Source of the DNA: Erythroxylum novogranatense
Lineage: Eukaryota > Streptophyta > Magnoliopsida > Malpighiales > Erythroxylaceae
Direction: 5' to 3'
NCBI GenBank assembly: GCA_029891385.1
Contig: CM057234.1
Span: forward strand, 25,282,350-25,346,349
Length of the DNA stretch: 64,000 nt
Position 1 is the first letter of the stretch. The number at the start of each line of letters is the position of its first letter. The notes under the pieces are model-generated. The model was not told where the DNA came from and ran no database searches. It was given only the letters and a program-made list of their open reading frames with translations. The translations under genes were made by a program, and so were the position numbers. Below, piece by piece: positions 23,181 through 34,713 of this stretch.

Positions 23181-23990
23181 TGCACGAATATCTCTATTGG
23201 ATACAACATATTCAAAGTATATTAATGCTCTAGTTGATACTCTTCTCACCACTCTCAACAATGGAAGTGTCATATCAATAATAGCACTCTCAATAATGGA
23301 AGTGCCATATCAATAATAGCACCTAACTTCAACATCAAATTAGATGACCCAAACATCTCTACACAGTTGAAGGTCAAAATCTAGATTGTAGGTGTTGAAC
23401 AAGATCCCTTAACTATCATGGTTACTTTACATCATCAGATTATTATCATTTGTAGAACCATGCTCTGGATTTGTACTTCCCTAATCCTACCACTTATGCT
23501 TTATAGACGGTGGCAAACATAACTTAAGGACAAATTACTATTGTTCAGATCCCAAGGAAGCTTCCCAAAGAAGAGCTTGAAGAACTCATGTCTCTAGAGT
23601 GGATAACTAATTATAAAAGGGAATTCCATTCCCCTCTTTGTCACCATTTCCTTACGGCTACTCCACCATTCCTTAGATAATTTGAAGATGGCTATATTAA
23701 ATCCATCTATAAAAGGTCAGGGTAGGAAAGTCCTCAACCTACTCTAATGATCTCTCCATCATTCTCTCATAAAGAAACCATAAGCAACCCTTTGATTCAC
23801 TCGATTGGAGCAGATGGGACATATTCTTATATCAGTCATATGAATGGTCATTTTCTTTAAGACATGGATCCATCTATGTGTCATCCAGATTGTGGATGTT
23901 GGGAAGAAGATGTTTAAGGTATAGATTATGAAGCAGAGGATCATCAGCGGAAGAAATGCATACCACATCAACATCCTCAAGTACAAAGAT
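23181..23990 (+). pseudogene. Pararetrovirus movement-protein remnant
   Basis: The plus strand shows SLLDTTYSKYINALVDTLL, then LNNGSVISII and FNIKLDDPNISTQLKVKI in successive short frames, a pattern I associate with the caulimovirid 30K-type movement protein. A small direct duplication (23250-23310, 'ctctcaa(c/t)aatggaagtg(t/c)catatcaataatagcac') breaks the frame. Later pieces (LPKEELEELMSLEWI) continue to about 23.64 kb. The start is missing at the junction with element A. Confidence 0.5.
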
Positions 23991-23999
23991 AGTTTAGGG

Positions 24000-24930
24000 A
24001 TGATGATAATGACTGTAAGCCCTAGATTGGAATAAAAAATCGTAGGAGAAGACCAACAACTTTAAGAAGAAGCAAGATATAACCATTTCCTAATGTCATT
24101 TCGACTTGCTCTAGTCATCCATATTATTCCAAAAAAATTCTACAACCAAATCCTTGTTTAAGGATGCGACCACAAAATAGTATGATAAGGATTTCCCTCC
24201 TCTAGAGAGGAAGACCAGTGAGATGAATAAGGTAACAAGTCACCCATTTTTTATCCCTATACAGGTATCTCCTCAAGGCACCTACTCACTAGTGACCCCT
24301 GCTGAGGAAGTCCTAAATTGGTAAACTAAGAACATAGTTGCTCAAAACAGATTTACAACGTTGATTTAAGACTAGAAGGATGAAATGCACAAACACCAGA
24401 CTTACTAATTTAATGTCGATATCATTCCAGATTCAATAGTTACATTAAAAAGTGCTTCATCAATTACAATATGCTAAAAAGTGCTTCATTAGTTACAACA
24501 ACAGTGTTAAATATTTATTTGGAAGAGAATTATTATAGCCCATAGTTTTTACAAAAAAGGAGTTGTCCAGAATTTGTGAAGAATTGGGAAAGATAAAGTC
24601 AGATAGAACTAGAGACTAATCAAGGACTGTATATGATCCCTCCTTTAGCTTTTTCCTATAGATCAACCTCTTATTCCAGTCCATTATATCCAGAAACCTC
24701 AGACAATGGAAAAGTCTTCAAAATGTTATACCTATTATTTTGACAATCCTAAAAAAAAACCTTAAAACCCTGAAGCATAATAGAAACCAAAAGATAATCC
24801 AGGTCCATCTTACACCAAAACTAAAGAAAACCTCACCCCTCCAAAAGAAAAGGAATCAAAAGAAGAACCCATATTTATGGCTACTATCTAACTAACCCAT
24901 CCTTAGTTAATTTCCATTAATCTCTCTAAC
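24000..24930 (+). other. Pararetrovirus spacer between movement and coat regions
   Basis: Short plus-strand pieces such as YPYTGISPQGTYSLVTPAEE (near 24.26 kb) read through stops. They are consistent with the variable linker of a caulimovirid polyprotein, but I recognise no domain. No other gene is seen. Confidence 0.35.
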
Positions 24931-25960
24931 TCAAGTTCACAACATTCTAAGACTAGCTCTAATATAGACCAGTTGGTTGATCTCTCATAGCTATCATAAA
25001 TCTTGATGGCCAATCTAGATTCCCCTTCACTACACATAAAGGAAGATCCTTAAGTAAAATATGTGGATTCTTTAAGCACAAAACTAATACAACAAAATTT
25101 AAAGACCAAAACCCTGCCAACTTTAGGACTATAGTTTATATTTGACGATATTCTACCTACTAAATGGATAGACATGTTATACAAATCCAAAGCATGAATC
25201 AACTTACAAATCATAAGGCCAGAAGCAACTTTTAAAGAAATCCCAATAAAATTTGTTTCCAGAATAAGTGGAAACTTGCGAGAATGGTTTCAAAGTCTAA
25301 GAGAATACAGAAAGCTTAAAGTCGTCAAGTTTTTTGAGGTAAGAATCCTGTTAAGAATAATCCATAAGGAATTTATTGGAGACTTTCAGTTAATTGATTG
25401 GCAAAGTCATCAAGAATACTTCAAAATAAAGTGTTGTTCACTAGATAAGAGAGACCTTCAAAAGCATTTTTAAAAAATGTTTGCAAAATAATACATGTTA
25501 AATAGGTTTAACGATGTTAGTCTTTAACATACATTTATTGCCTTCCTTCCTAATGAACTCCAACCAGAGTTGCAGAGGATGATAAATTCTCTACATCATG
25601 ACATGACACAAATCTCATTAGGAGAAATATAATAGTTAGTTTTGGCTACTTTCTACAAATTATTTGAACAACATAAATTCTTCAAAACCATGATGGTGGA
25701 TAAACCACACTTCAAACATGCCTATAAAAAGCCCTATTTAAAGATCAAGTGCAAGGAAACAATAAGATGTCATCGCAAGAGAAAAGTATAGTTTTTATAA
25801 GATAAGGTTGATAGAAAATCAATGACCTTATAGAAGAAAAAAGAGAATTGTTAGATTCTTCAAGAGATCTCCTAAAGTTAACAAGTTAGATTGATGTTAT
25901 CTTTATGGAAAACCTGACATTATGGGGAAAATTTTAAAATCTATTAGAAGTATTATACCG
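24930..25960 (+). pseudogene. Pararetrovirus coat-protein remnant
   Basis: Plus-strand blocks include WFQSLREYRKLKVVKFFEV, FIGDFQLIDWQSHQEYF and AFLPNELQPELQRMINSL, then a Lys/Arg-rich tail (about 25.72-25.8 kb) and a degraded knuckle CYLYGKPDIMGK (25.9 kb) in which only the first Cys and the GKP core survive of CCHC. Basic tail plus knuckle is the usual caulimovirid coat-protein end. At least four stops interrupt it. Confidence 0.5.
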
Positions 25961-26199
25961 ATAAGGGATGATGAAGACATTGAATCTGTATTTGAGGAAC
26001 AAACAAGTCCCTATTTATAAGTCAACTGAGGGAGAAAGAGATTCTTTTACAGAAGTACAAAATCCAATATATATGATCAAAGAGCCTTGTCAGAGGTTGC
26101 ACCATATACCAGACACCACATATGAAACAACTTCTAATAAGCAAGTACCATCGTCCTATCAAAAGTACAGAATATATGGGCATAGGCTTGTGTAGGAGT

Positions 26200-26470
26200 G
26201 TAATCAAGCCTCATATTCTTCCCTTTAAAGTATGGTAATCTCTTGAAGAATATTTCATTGGTGTAGATGGAAAATCCGTTAAAATTGAACTTATAACCAA
26301 GGGAAAAATCAAAATTAAATTCTTCCCAAATTGCATTGTATGGATAAAAGTTATTGGTAGTAATCTCTTGGGAACAAATATAATAATTGGTATGGATATC
26401 TATTTTTTAGCAAATAAATTACAAACTCTACCTTAAGGCATCGAATTTAATTATTTTCTCTGTCCCTTCA
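26200..26470 (+). pseudogene. Pararetrovirus aspartic-protease remnant
   Basis: A short frame reads EEYFIGVDGKSVKIELITKG, then NLLGTNIIIGMDIYFL; the 'GTNIIIGMD' hydrophobic strand is typical of the end of a retropepsin fold preceding RT. The catalytic DTG/DSG is not visible. The call rests on position between coat and RT. Confidence 0.4.
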
Positions 26471-26489
26471 GTCATGTCTCCAATATGTT

Positions 26490-27300
26490 TGGCCTCTAAG
26501 AAGTTCCTTAAGAATATGGACATATAAGAGATCAATATGTCATTATCAATTCAATCACTTAAGAATTTTAAAGAAAAATTCAAAATTCTTCGTCCAATTA
26601 TTATTCAAAAGAAATGAAGATATTAATCATATCAAGGCCACTCATCTAAGAATGAACCTAGATGACTTGGCTCTAGAAAGAGAAGAATGTGTTGTCTTCT
26701 TAAGACAAGGTTTGATTGAACCCACTAAGTCTAATTGGGCTTTTCAAGCATTTTATGTAAAAAAAAGGCAAAATGTATGCAAGGAAAGAAAACGTTAGTG
26801 ATTGATTACAAGCCATTAAATATTTTTCTCCAAGATAATAAGTTGTCTCTACACAGGATTAACACATAAATATTATCCCTGAAAGAAGAAAAAGTGTTCT
26901 CAAAGTTTAATCTTAAGGTTGGATTTTGGCAAATAAAGATAGAGCTAGTAAATTGTTACAAGATGGCATTTTGCATCCCAAATGCCCAATACCCATGAAC
27001 TATCATGCCCTTCAAACTTAAGGTGGCCCTTTCCTTATTCCAGAAGGCCATAATAAAAATCTATGAGCCCCTACTAGATAATGTACTAGTTTTTATTGAT
27101 GATAACTTGCTATTCTCAAAAGATATGGGTGAATATAAGGTCTTACGAGAAAGATTCGTAGATATCACTAAAAATTACAGGATAATGCTCTCAGCATAAA
27201 AAAGTCATATTGGTACTACTCAAATATACTTCTTGAGTATGAAATTTTATAATGGAGATTATTAATCAAGCCTAAACATTGCTAGTCAACTGTTTAATTT
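26490..27300 (+). pseudogene. Pararetrovirus reverse-transcriptase remnant
   Basis: Ordered RT motifs appear across three frames: a segment with ECVVFLRQGLIEPTKSNW (about 26.69-26.74 kb), LVIDYKPLN (about 26.8 kb), a VFSKFNLKVGFWQIKI segment near 26.89 kb in which the usual catalytic Asp is Asn, MPFKLKVALSLFQKAI (27005), and VFIDDNLLFSKD with the catalytic FIDD (about 27.09 kb). The order and spacing match a caulimovirid RT. The Asp-to-Asn change and stops make it inactive. Confidence 0.6.
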
Positions 27301-28560
27301 CCCTTATGAGAAGCTCATGAAAAAGCAAATTCAACAATTCTTGGGTATTATTAATTATATATAATATTTTATCCCTTATATTGTTGATTACACCAGCTAA
27401 ATGTTGAAGCTCTTGAAAAAGAATCATATCCCATGGGGACCAAAACAAATAAGGGTTGTAAAATATCGAAAGAAATTTTCCTACATCCACCACCATTTAA
27501 GATTCCTGATAAAAGAGAACAAATCTTATAGACTGATGGCAGTGAAGAATATTAGGTGTGCTCCTAATAGAAGAATTTCGTGGTAAGAGATTCTATTGTA
27601 GTCATGTAAGTGGCTAATTTAAGGAGTCAAAAAAATATTACCGTGCAATCTACAAAGAGATTTTTATAATAAAACAAGGAATAGAAAAGTTCAGCTTCCA
27701 CTTGGGTCCTCCTTATCATTTCATTGTTGAAATGAATAACACCTCATTCCTAAAGGTGCTAGACCCTAAAAAAAAGACCTTACCAGATAGTTTTTGCTTA
27801 TATGGAAAGATTGGAAAGATTGGTTCTCTTACTATAAATTCTTAATCTGACATATAAAAGGGTATCAAAACATCATTGTTGGCTACCTTTTTTAAGCCCA
27901 AAACAACATTATACTTTTCACTCCTAAAAAAGTTATTCCTTTGATCTTCTTGATGTTTAACCTTCCCAGAGTTGCAAAATTTAAAATAGCATTTCCATCT
28001 TGTGCAAAAGAACCCACTACTATTGAAGAAATCAATGACTTAGCAAAAAGAAAACCTTTTCTATTGACTCCATCTCTTTTTAGAAAAGACAAAACTGCCC
28101 CGTATCCTTTTTATTTGATATTCAAACTCATTACCTAGCAATCTACTTTATTGCTTAAACTCTTCCGTTTGAAGCAATGTGGTGGTACCTTCAGACACTC
28201 TCTTCTCTTTTTGTATGTGCTATTGCAATTCCTCCTCTACAGGTTTATAGCTATCTCTGTGTATGCAATCATGAATCCTCTACTTTGTGGACTTTTGTAG
28301 AATGGTATTCACCATTATTGTGATGGAGAAAGGTGTTATCTTAAGTTATTAATCAACACAAATTATGGGACATTCCCTTATCCAAACAAGACACACAATG
28401 CTTCTTTGTGATTTATAGGATTTATAGTCTGGAAAAAGATGACTTCATTTACATGCCTAATCAAACACATCTTTGGCATACTTCTCTTGAATGGCCCAAG
28501 ATAAGGATATGTTTGTGAAAAATCTTAAGATGTTTTTTTATGTGATCTTAATAATATTCC
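27300..28560 (+). pseudogene. Pararetrovirus RNase H and C-terminal region remnant
   Basis: After RT, an IQQFLGIINY segment (27.33 kb) and a TDGSEEY remnant of the first RNase H active site (27.53 kb) are readable, then further fragments to about 27.85 kb. Downstream, Trp-rich pieces (MWWYLQTLSSLF, IPPLQVYSYLCVCNHE, WTFVEWYSPLLWW, about 28.17-28.33 kb) form a region that follows RNase H in some endogenous caulimovirids; its role is unknown to me. Confidence 0.45.
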
Positions 28561-29372
28561 TAAACATCACTCTCTTGTTACATGCACCTCCCTTTGATTG
28601 TATCCTGGAGAATTCATCCCCTAAACACTAGGAATAAATTTTCAAAAAGAATGGACCTATTCTTCACTAGTCTCAGGTTTATCTTCTAAGATTCTTAAGA
28701 TCTTAATGGGAAAATGTTTGAGTTCTATGAAGAAGACTATGAGCGTCTTTTCAAAAGAATAGAGACATCACAGATGATGAAATTTTTTTATCGATGTCCT
28801 ATAACATTCAATAGAAGAACAAGTGGGACCTACCATTAAAATAAATCCAATCACCATATATTTTTCAGTAAATTACTATACTATTATGTGTATCTGTAGA
28901 CCCTTATTATATGATGATGGTTCCACTAAGTTTAATTATTTATGTCTACCAAAGGCTCTACTTTGTTAAATTATTATATGTTGTATGTTTGTAACAATTA
29001 TTGTATGTTGTCTATTTGTAACCCCTTCTGCTTATATAACAGACCATTGCATTTAGTTGAGGGCGACGGAAACAAGAAATAAACACCAATATTTTCTTCC
29101 ATGTCTTCTGCTAAAAAACATCCTTTTTTTCCCTAAAAACTTAAGTTATCTATAGCATTACTCTTTCTAGAAAATACAAGTATGCTCTAGACTTGCCTCT
29201 CTAAGAGGATCTTGTGTATTAGAAAATATCAAGAACAAAAGATCCTACTAAGACAAAACTAAAAGATCACTCAAAATTGGTTATCTAAGAGGAAGGCCTT
29301 GCAATATTTGTGGTACCCATTGTAAATTATTTTCTCAATTAGAATACTTGTGGTCATTTTTTAGTCGATCTG
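28560..29372 (+). other. Pararetrovirus 3' / intergenic region
   Basis: AT-rich, with many stops in all frames. It has a small tandem duplication (28965-29020, 'tatgttgtatgtttgtaacaa' type) upstream of the TATA box. After the AATAAA it continues to the E insertion at 29373. No gene seen. Confidence 0.4.
29033..29083 (+). promoter_or_regulatory. Pararetrovirus TATA box and nearby poly(A) signal
   Basis: TATATAA at 29033-29039 is followed 39 nt later by AATAAA at 29078-29083. In caulimovirids the poly(A) signal lies shortly downstream of the transcription start, so full-length RNA is terminally redundant; this spacing fits. Inferred from position, no functional evidence. Confidence 0.4.
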
Positions 29373-30085
29373 TGATCGCGGCTCTTCGTATCGATCTAAA
29401 GATCAATTCTTTGGAAACCGAGTCAAAAATAAAAATTCTAAGGATTGCAATACAGGATGCAACCTCGGGTCGTCTCACTTAATTGAAACCAAGTGAAAAA
29501 GGTCTAAGCTAGCCTAATTGTCAAAAATTGCAATCAAAGTTGAAAAATTGGGGGGTTTTGTTCTTTAAAAAGAACTAAGGAAATTTAACTAAATTGAAGG
29601 ACAAAGTATAAAAAGTATATTTTTGGATTTTTAAGAAGAAAATGAAATTGAAAATTTGAGTAATAAGCAAATGATAATAAATCCTCTTGAAAATGAGCTT
29701 AGGCTATCATGGTTCAAAACAATTTTCGAGAAGTGAAATTCACCAAGTTTTCAAATAACAACCTTAAAGACTTCTCCTCAAGTCCAGGATCCTGATCAAT
29801 GAACTCCATTTCTCAAGATCCCATTAAGTGCTCTTAAGTAGTAGAACCTTGAGGATTCTTTAAGTCGAGGTTTTAATCAACGAACTCGTTAACTAAAACC
29901 TTGTTAAATGCATCTTAGTGTGTGAAATGGACAAGTTAATACAATTGGTCAATTGGTTCAAGCACAATCTCAATATCAAACACAACTAGGCAGATAAAGA
30001 GGGATAACACAATCACCAAAAGACATATATGAGACTTCATATATTGAGCATCGAAGTTCTACATTAACCAATCCATAACATAAGA
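29373..30085 (-). repeat. E left (3') LTR, first part
   Basis: Matches 58507 onward nearly base for base until the insertion of B at TAAGA (30081-30085); the LTR resumes at 46289. Confidence 0.9.
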
Positions 30086-30451
30086 TGTTGAGCCCGGGTC
30101 CTGGGTCCCTATTCCCGAGGCGGCTCCTCGGGCCGAGCCCGTGCCGAGCTTCCAAACCATGGACCCGATCCCAACATCCATACATACCATTTCGATTCAT
30201 ACAACATACATTCCATTTGTGAAATTAAACACCCCATAAACTAAGGGGCTTCATGCCATTACAACTTAACGGAAATTCAGCAAGTATTCTCAAAGGTAAC
30301 ATAATACAAAATGAAATTTAATTCCAAAATACATAAGTATGCTCCATGATGAAATGCTGGCTGGCTAACCAAGTACTAACTTAATACAAGGCTCCTAACT
30401 AGCTCGAAGTTTCCGATGCCTTGCAAGGTCGACCAACGTCTCGATCTGCAC

Positions 30452-31867
30452 CTGAGGAGGGGAGAGTAATGGGGTGAGCTGCGAAACTCAGTGGCATATA
30501 CGTTTATAGCCATTGGCAATGAGCCACACAATCAAGCGTATATATATTTATACAAGTATATAACAAATCATCAATCTATCACTTTACATTCGTCGCATCA
30601 CAATTTATGTCATATGATTACACAATATAACAATTTAACATGTGTCATGCTCAACAAATCAATCGTGTATGCACAAACAATTGGCTTGAGAGTTTCGTAA
30701 AACAATCCGGATAAATTGAAGTTTATTCCGTAAACTATCCGAGTCTGATTTCTTAAGGATCTCGTTGCCTCAAGCGGGCAGCCGGAAAAAGGCTTTATGT
30801 CGACGTGCACGTGACTCCATCCGTGACTCTCTTATCCAAACAAAACACATAATCCATTCGTTTCATGTTCAAAGCATTTTATCAAAGCTTTCGAAATTCT
30901 CATTCTTTCCATTCTCACAAAATGCCATAAGGCCTATTAAGGCCATGCATAATCATAATCATAATGCATATTCAATATTTCAACACAAGTAATGTCACAC
31001 AATGCAAGCAAGCATACACAAGGCAAGTTTCCCATACACACAATAACCATAAACATATTACCCACCTAATATCGCTCGAGTATCCGACTCACTGGTGTCC
31101 TTCCTCTTGCGATTAGGTCAAGACGGCTTGGTTTCCTATAATAAACCAAGTTCTCATTCAATCAATATTCAAAAGAAATATTCCATAAAGCTTGACAATC
31201 AAAAGTAAAGCTCTAAAAGTCTACATCCGACTTCCATCTAAATTCCTGAACCTTTAAAGGCTGATTCCAAACTTCCTTTCTTCATAAACTTGTAGCCCTT
31301 TATTTCCATAGCACAATGAATCTGAAATCACTTCAATTGGGCATCTATAGCTCAAGATATGCCCAAAAAAACCAAAATATAGCTTTGCTGGAACACAGGG
31401 GCTCGTTGCGATGAAGGTCACTCTCATGCATGACGAGCGGCACGCTTTCGTCATGACGTCGCCCACGCTAAATCACGACGAAGGCCTGAGCTCACCGTGA
31501 CGAACACAATTTCGTACGTCGTGGCGAATAAACATTTACACGTCGCGACGTTGCTTCGCTCTCTCGCACGCCGAGGCGTGTTCATACGCACGTCGCGACG
31601 TGCGGGTCTGGAGAAGAACTCCGAAACCCGATTTTCAGCATTTTCCAATTTCAATCCTTTCCCAAACTCAAATGCAACACACCTAATCCTTAGATCATGT
31701 CTTATACTACACTTCTAACTCATACAAACCTTAAAATCAGCCACAAATCCAACAACCCAAAGAAACCTATCCATTTGCTCTAAAACCCTAAACCATCGAT
31801 TCTACTACATTCAACCTATCCTTAGGTTTAATCTAATCAAAACAAGATTAAACAAAGAGAAACTTAC
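30452..31867 (-). other. Probable LTR intron in B left LTR
   Basis: Donor CCGG|GTAAGTTTC at 31867, acceptor CTCCTCAG|GTGCAG at 30452. The stem-loop at 30476-30489 (GAGTT, TCGC, AGCTC, one G-T pair) ends 24 nt before the AG and is followed by ACCCC. Splicing is inferred. Confidence 0.5.
31401..31605. repeat. CG-rich palindrome cluster, B left LTR
   Basis: Variants of CGTCGCGACG and CGTGACGAA-type motifs over about 205 bp. Compared with the sister cluster at 45472-45671 this copy has many CG-to-TG/CA changes, while the flanks are almost unchanged. Confidence 0.8.
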
Positions 31868-32170
31868 CCGGAAAACACTTCAAATCTGTCAGAAATCTTC
31901 AAAGATCGAAAATCTCTTTCTTCTCTTCTTCCTCCACCTACGGCTACTCCTCTTCTTCCTTCTTCTTTTCCTTCTTCTTTCCTACTTAAGTCAAACGGAG
32001 CATAAAGACCATTATACCCCTCCTTGCAAAGCTTAAATCACTCTACTCAAGAGATCTTCCTAAAATGTCCTCACACATAATACCCTTTTTAATTCTCACT
32101 TAACCACAATTAAACCTTAATTATCCAATAATCCTCTCAATTTAAATCAAACTAAGGCATAAACACATAA

Positions 32171-32656
32171 TTAACACAATTCATGCTTAATGACATTATA
32201 TAAAAAAATTCGGGGTCCAACATTTCTCCCCCTCTTAAAAGAAATTTCGTCCTCGAAATTATTACCTGAATCATCGAAGAGATATGGATACTTCTCCCGC
32301 ATGGCTTTCAATGGCTCCCAAGTAGTCTCCTCTATCGAATGATTCCTCCACAGGACTTTGACTAACTGAACCGTCTTGTTCCTGAGGACTTTTTCCTTTG
32401 TATCCAAAATCTCCACTGGTAGCTCCTCATAGCTCAAATCATCTCTTAACTGAACCTCACTGGTCTGAATGATATGAGAAGGATCCGATCTATACCTCCT
32501 CAGCATAGAGACATGGAAAACGTCATGAATCTGAAACAATTTCGGAGGTAACGCCAACCTGTAGGCGAGTGGTCCAATCCTCTCAAGGATCTCATAAGGA
32601 CCCACATACCTCGGACTCAACTTCCCTTCTTGCCAAACCTCAACACTCCTTTCCAA
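32171..32656 (-). pseudogene. B integrase C-terminus and chromodomain
   Basis: A 161-codon frame starts in the integrase C-terminal domain (RYVGPYEILERIGPLAYRLALP, within residues 16-37; FHVSMLRRY at 48-55) and carries a chromodomain at residues 78-127, with VLWRNHSIEETTWEP holding Trp103 and Trp113. In chromoviruses this domain is thought to steer integration to particular chromatin. The frame passes through FEDEI and the PPT into the LTR, where it stops. The upstream integrase is in another frame, so it is not joined to an active enzyme. Confidence 0.85.
32223..32240 (-). promoter_or_regulatory. B polypurine tract
   Basis: The minus strand reads TTTTAAGAGGGGGAGAAA, immediately before the 3' LTR. 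The same tract is in N at 5219-5233. Confidence 0.85.
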
Positions 32657-32749
32657 GGAGATGTCTTAAGGAACACCTTTTTACCGACTTCATACTCCAT
32701 CTCCTTTTGGTGAGCATCAACATAACTCTTCATCCTATCTGTCTTTGCC

Positions 32750-33438
32750 TTAAGTCATTTGCTTAACCAAATTGATTTTCTCAACCGTCATCTGAATCAA
32801 TTCTGGTCCTACCAGTTTCCTCTCTCCTTCTTCATCCCAACAAATCGGAGTCCTACATCTCCGCCCATACAAAGCCTCATATGGAGCCATCTGAATGCTC
32901 GAATGGTACGAATTGTTATAAGCAAATTCGACTAAGGGAAAATGCTCATCCCATGCTCCTCGAAAATCCATCACACAAGCTCGAAGCATTCCCTCAAGAG
33001 TCCGAATGGTCCTCTCAGATTGACCATCCGTCTGAGGGTGAAAAGCCGTACTAAAATTCAGCTTAGTCCCTAAAGCTTCTTGCAAGCTACCCCAAAATCT
33101 CGAAGTAAACCGAGGATCCCTGTCCGAACTATGGAATCCGGAATCCCATGCAATCTCACTATTTCACCGATATACTTCTTTGCTAACAAATGCAAAGAAT
33201 CAGTCTGCTTAATTGCCAGAAAATGAGCTGACTTGGTCAATCGATCCACAATGACCCAAATCGCATCATGCTTCCTACTAGTCTTGGGCAATCCCATCAA
33301 AAAATCCATCGTCACCCTCTGCCACTTCCATTCCGGGATGGACAATGGCCTCAACTTGCCTGAAGGTGCCTGGTGTTCAGCTTTGACTTGCTGACTCACT
33401 AGACACTTACTCACGAATTCTGCTACATCCCTCTTCAT
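32750..33438 (-). pseudogene. B integrase
   Basis: Two overlapping frames. The first (33438-33070) has the second half of the zinc site, KCLVSQQVK, where the last Cys is Ser (residue 15), then the core with TMDFLMGLP (Asp45). A frameshift at about 33.12 kb destroys the second catalytic Asp block. The second frame (33085-32750) has [18 protein letters not shown], with the catalytic Glu24, and [20 protein letters not shown]. The two zinc-site His residues are at the end of the neighbouring RNase H frame. Lost Cys and frameshift make it inactive. Confidence 0.85.
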
Positions 33439-33444
33439 GCTTTT

Positions 33445-34713
33445 CTACCAAAATTGCTCTCTCAAATCTCTATACATCCTGGTACTACCTGGATGCATGG
33501 CATAAGGCGCATTGTGTGCCTCATCCATAATCTCATCCTTAACTACCTGCACATCTGAAATACACAGCCTGTTGCCCACTGTCTTCAGCCTATCATCCCT
33601 CACCTCTATCTCAAAAATCTTGCCATTCTGAATTTCCTCTCTGAGCTTACTCAAATTAGCATCTAGAACCTGCAACTCTCTAACTTTCTCCCTGAGTATC
33701 GGTCTCACTCGGAAGTTAGCTAGAAGGCAATCCAGCTCTTCCTGCTTCAAACTTATCTTAAGCTTGGCCATCTCTTCCAATAAAGGAAGATAAATCGTTC
33801 GAACATGCGCAATCGAAGACTTCCTACTCAAGGCATCCGCCACTACATTGGCCTTGCCCGGATGATACTCAATCAACAAATCATAATCATTAAGCAGTTC
33901 AATCCACCTTCTCTGTCTTAAATTTAGTTCCTTCTGGATCAACAAATACTTCAGACTCTTATAGTCGGTAAAGATCCTCGTCTGAACTCCATACAGATAA
34001 TGCCTCCAAATCTTTAAAGCAAAGATCACAGATGCCAACTCCAAATCATGTGTCAGATAATTTAACTCATAAGGCTTCAACTGCCTCGAAGCATAAGCAA
34101 TCACCCGGTCTCCCTGCATCAAAACACAACCAAGACCCTTCCTCGAAGTATCACTGTACACAGTATAACCCTCATCTCCAGAAGGCAAAACCAGAATCGG
34201 AGCACTTATCAATCTGTGCTTGAGCTCCTCGAAACTCCTCTGACACTCCTCACTCCAAACAAACTTCTGATTTTTCCTCAACAACTTCGTCATCGGAGCG
34301 GCTATCATGGAGAATCCCTCCATAAATCTCCGGTAATAACCTGCCAAACCCAGAAAACTCCTCACCTCTGCTACATTCTTCGGTGCTTCCCAATTCACCA
34401 CAACTTCTATCTTCTTTGGATCTACATGCACTCCTTGCTCGGAGATCACATGTCCAAGAAATGAAACTTCTCTCAGCCAAAATTCGCATTTATCGAATTT
34501 GGCGTAAAACTCATTCCTCCTCAAAGTCTCCAAAGAAATCCTCAAATGCTCTTCATGCTGCTCATCACTCTTGGAATAAACCAATATATCATCAATGAAG
34601 ACAATGATAAATTGGTCCAAGAATGGCTTAAAGACCCGATTCATCAAATCCATAAGCAGCTGCGGGAGCGTTAAATCAATCGAAAGGCATAACCAAAAAC
34701 TCAAAATGCCCAT
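33445..34713 (-). pseudogene. B reverse transcriptase C-half and RNase H
   Basis: An uninterrupted 422-codon frame. RT catalytic FIDD is at residues 39-42, followed by [11 protein letters not shown] (86-96) and [23 protein letters not shown] (108-130). RNase H shows Asp188 (YSDTS), Glu225 (HDLELAS), Asp250 (FTDYKS) and Asp293 (VADALSR), so all four active-site acids are present. The end carries the integrase zinc-site His400 and His407. A frameshift at its start separates it from the RT fingers at 34701-35318. Confidence 0.85.

Larger units (their letters stand above)
23181..29372 (+). other. Endogenous pararetrovirus relic (Caulimoviridae-like)
   Basis: On the plus strand, conceptual fragments follow the caulimovirid order: movement protein, coat protein with a zinc-knuckle remnant, aspartic protease, RT, RNase H, a further C-terminal region, then a non-coding segment with TATA and AATAAA. 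There are no LTRs. Many stops and frameshifts show an old, dead insertion. It is bordered on the left by element A's LTR and on the right by element E, whose ATCTG duplication (29368-29372 and 60111-60115) indicates that E inserted into this sequence. Genus not assignable by eye; a florendovirus-like or petuvirus-like origin is possible. Confidence 0.65.
30086..32222 (-). repeat. B 3' LTR (left copy)
   Basis: 2137 bp; near-identical to 44156-46288 outside the CG-rich cluster. GCGGGCAGCCGG box at about 30773-30796; leader-like GA-rich sense sequence near 31.9-32.0 kb. Confidence 0.9.

Noticed and set aside
32010..32020. TATAAT in the leader region of the B LTRs as promoter
   Set aside because: The match is weak and the related A LTR has TATTTT at the same place; the neighbouring GGGGTATNNTGGTC text is a conserved LTR phrase of unknown role. 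Not supported as a TATA box.
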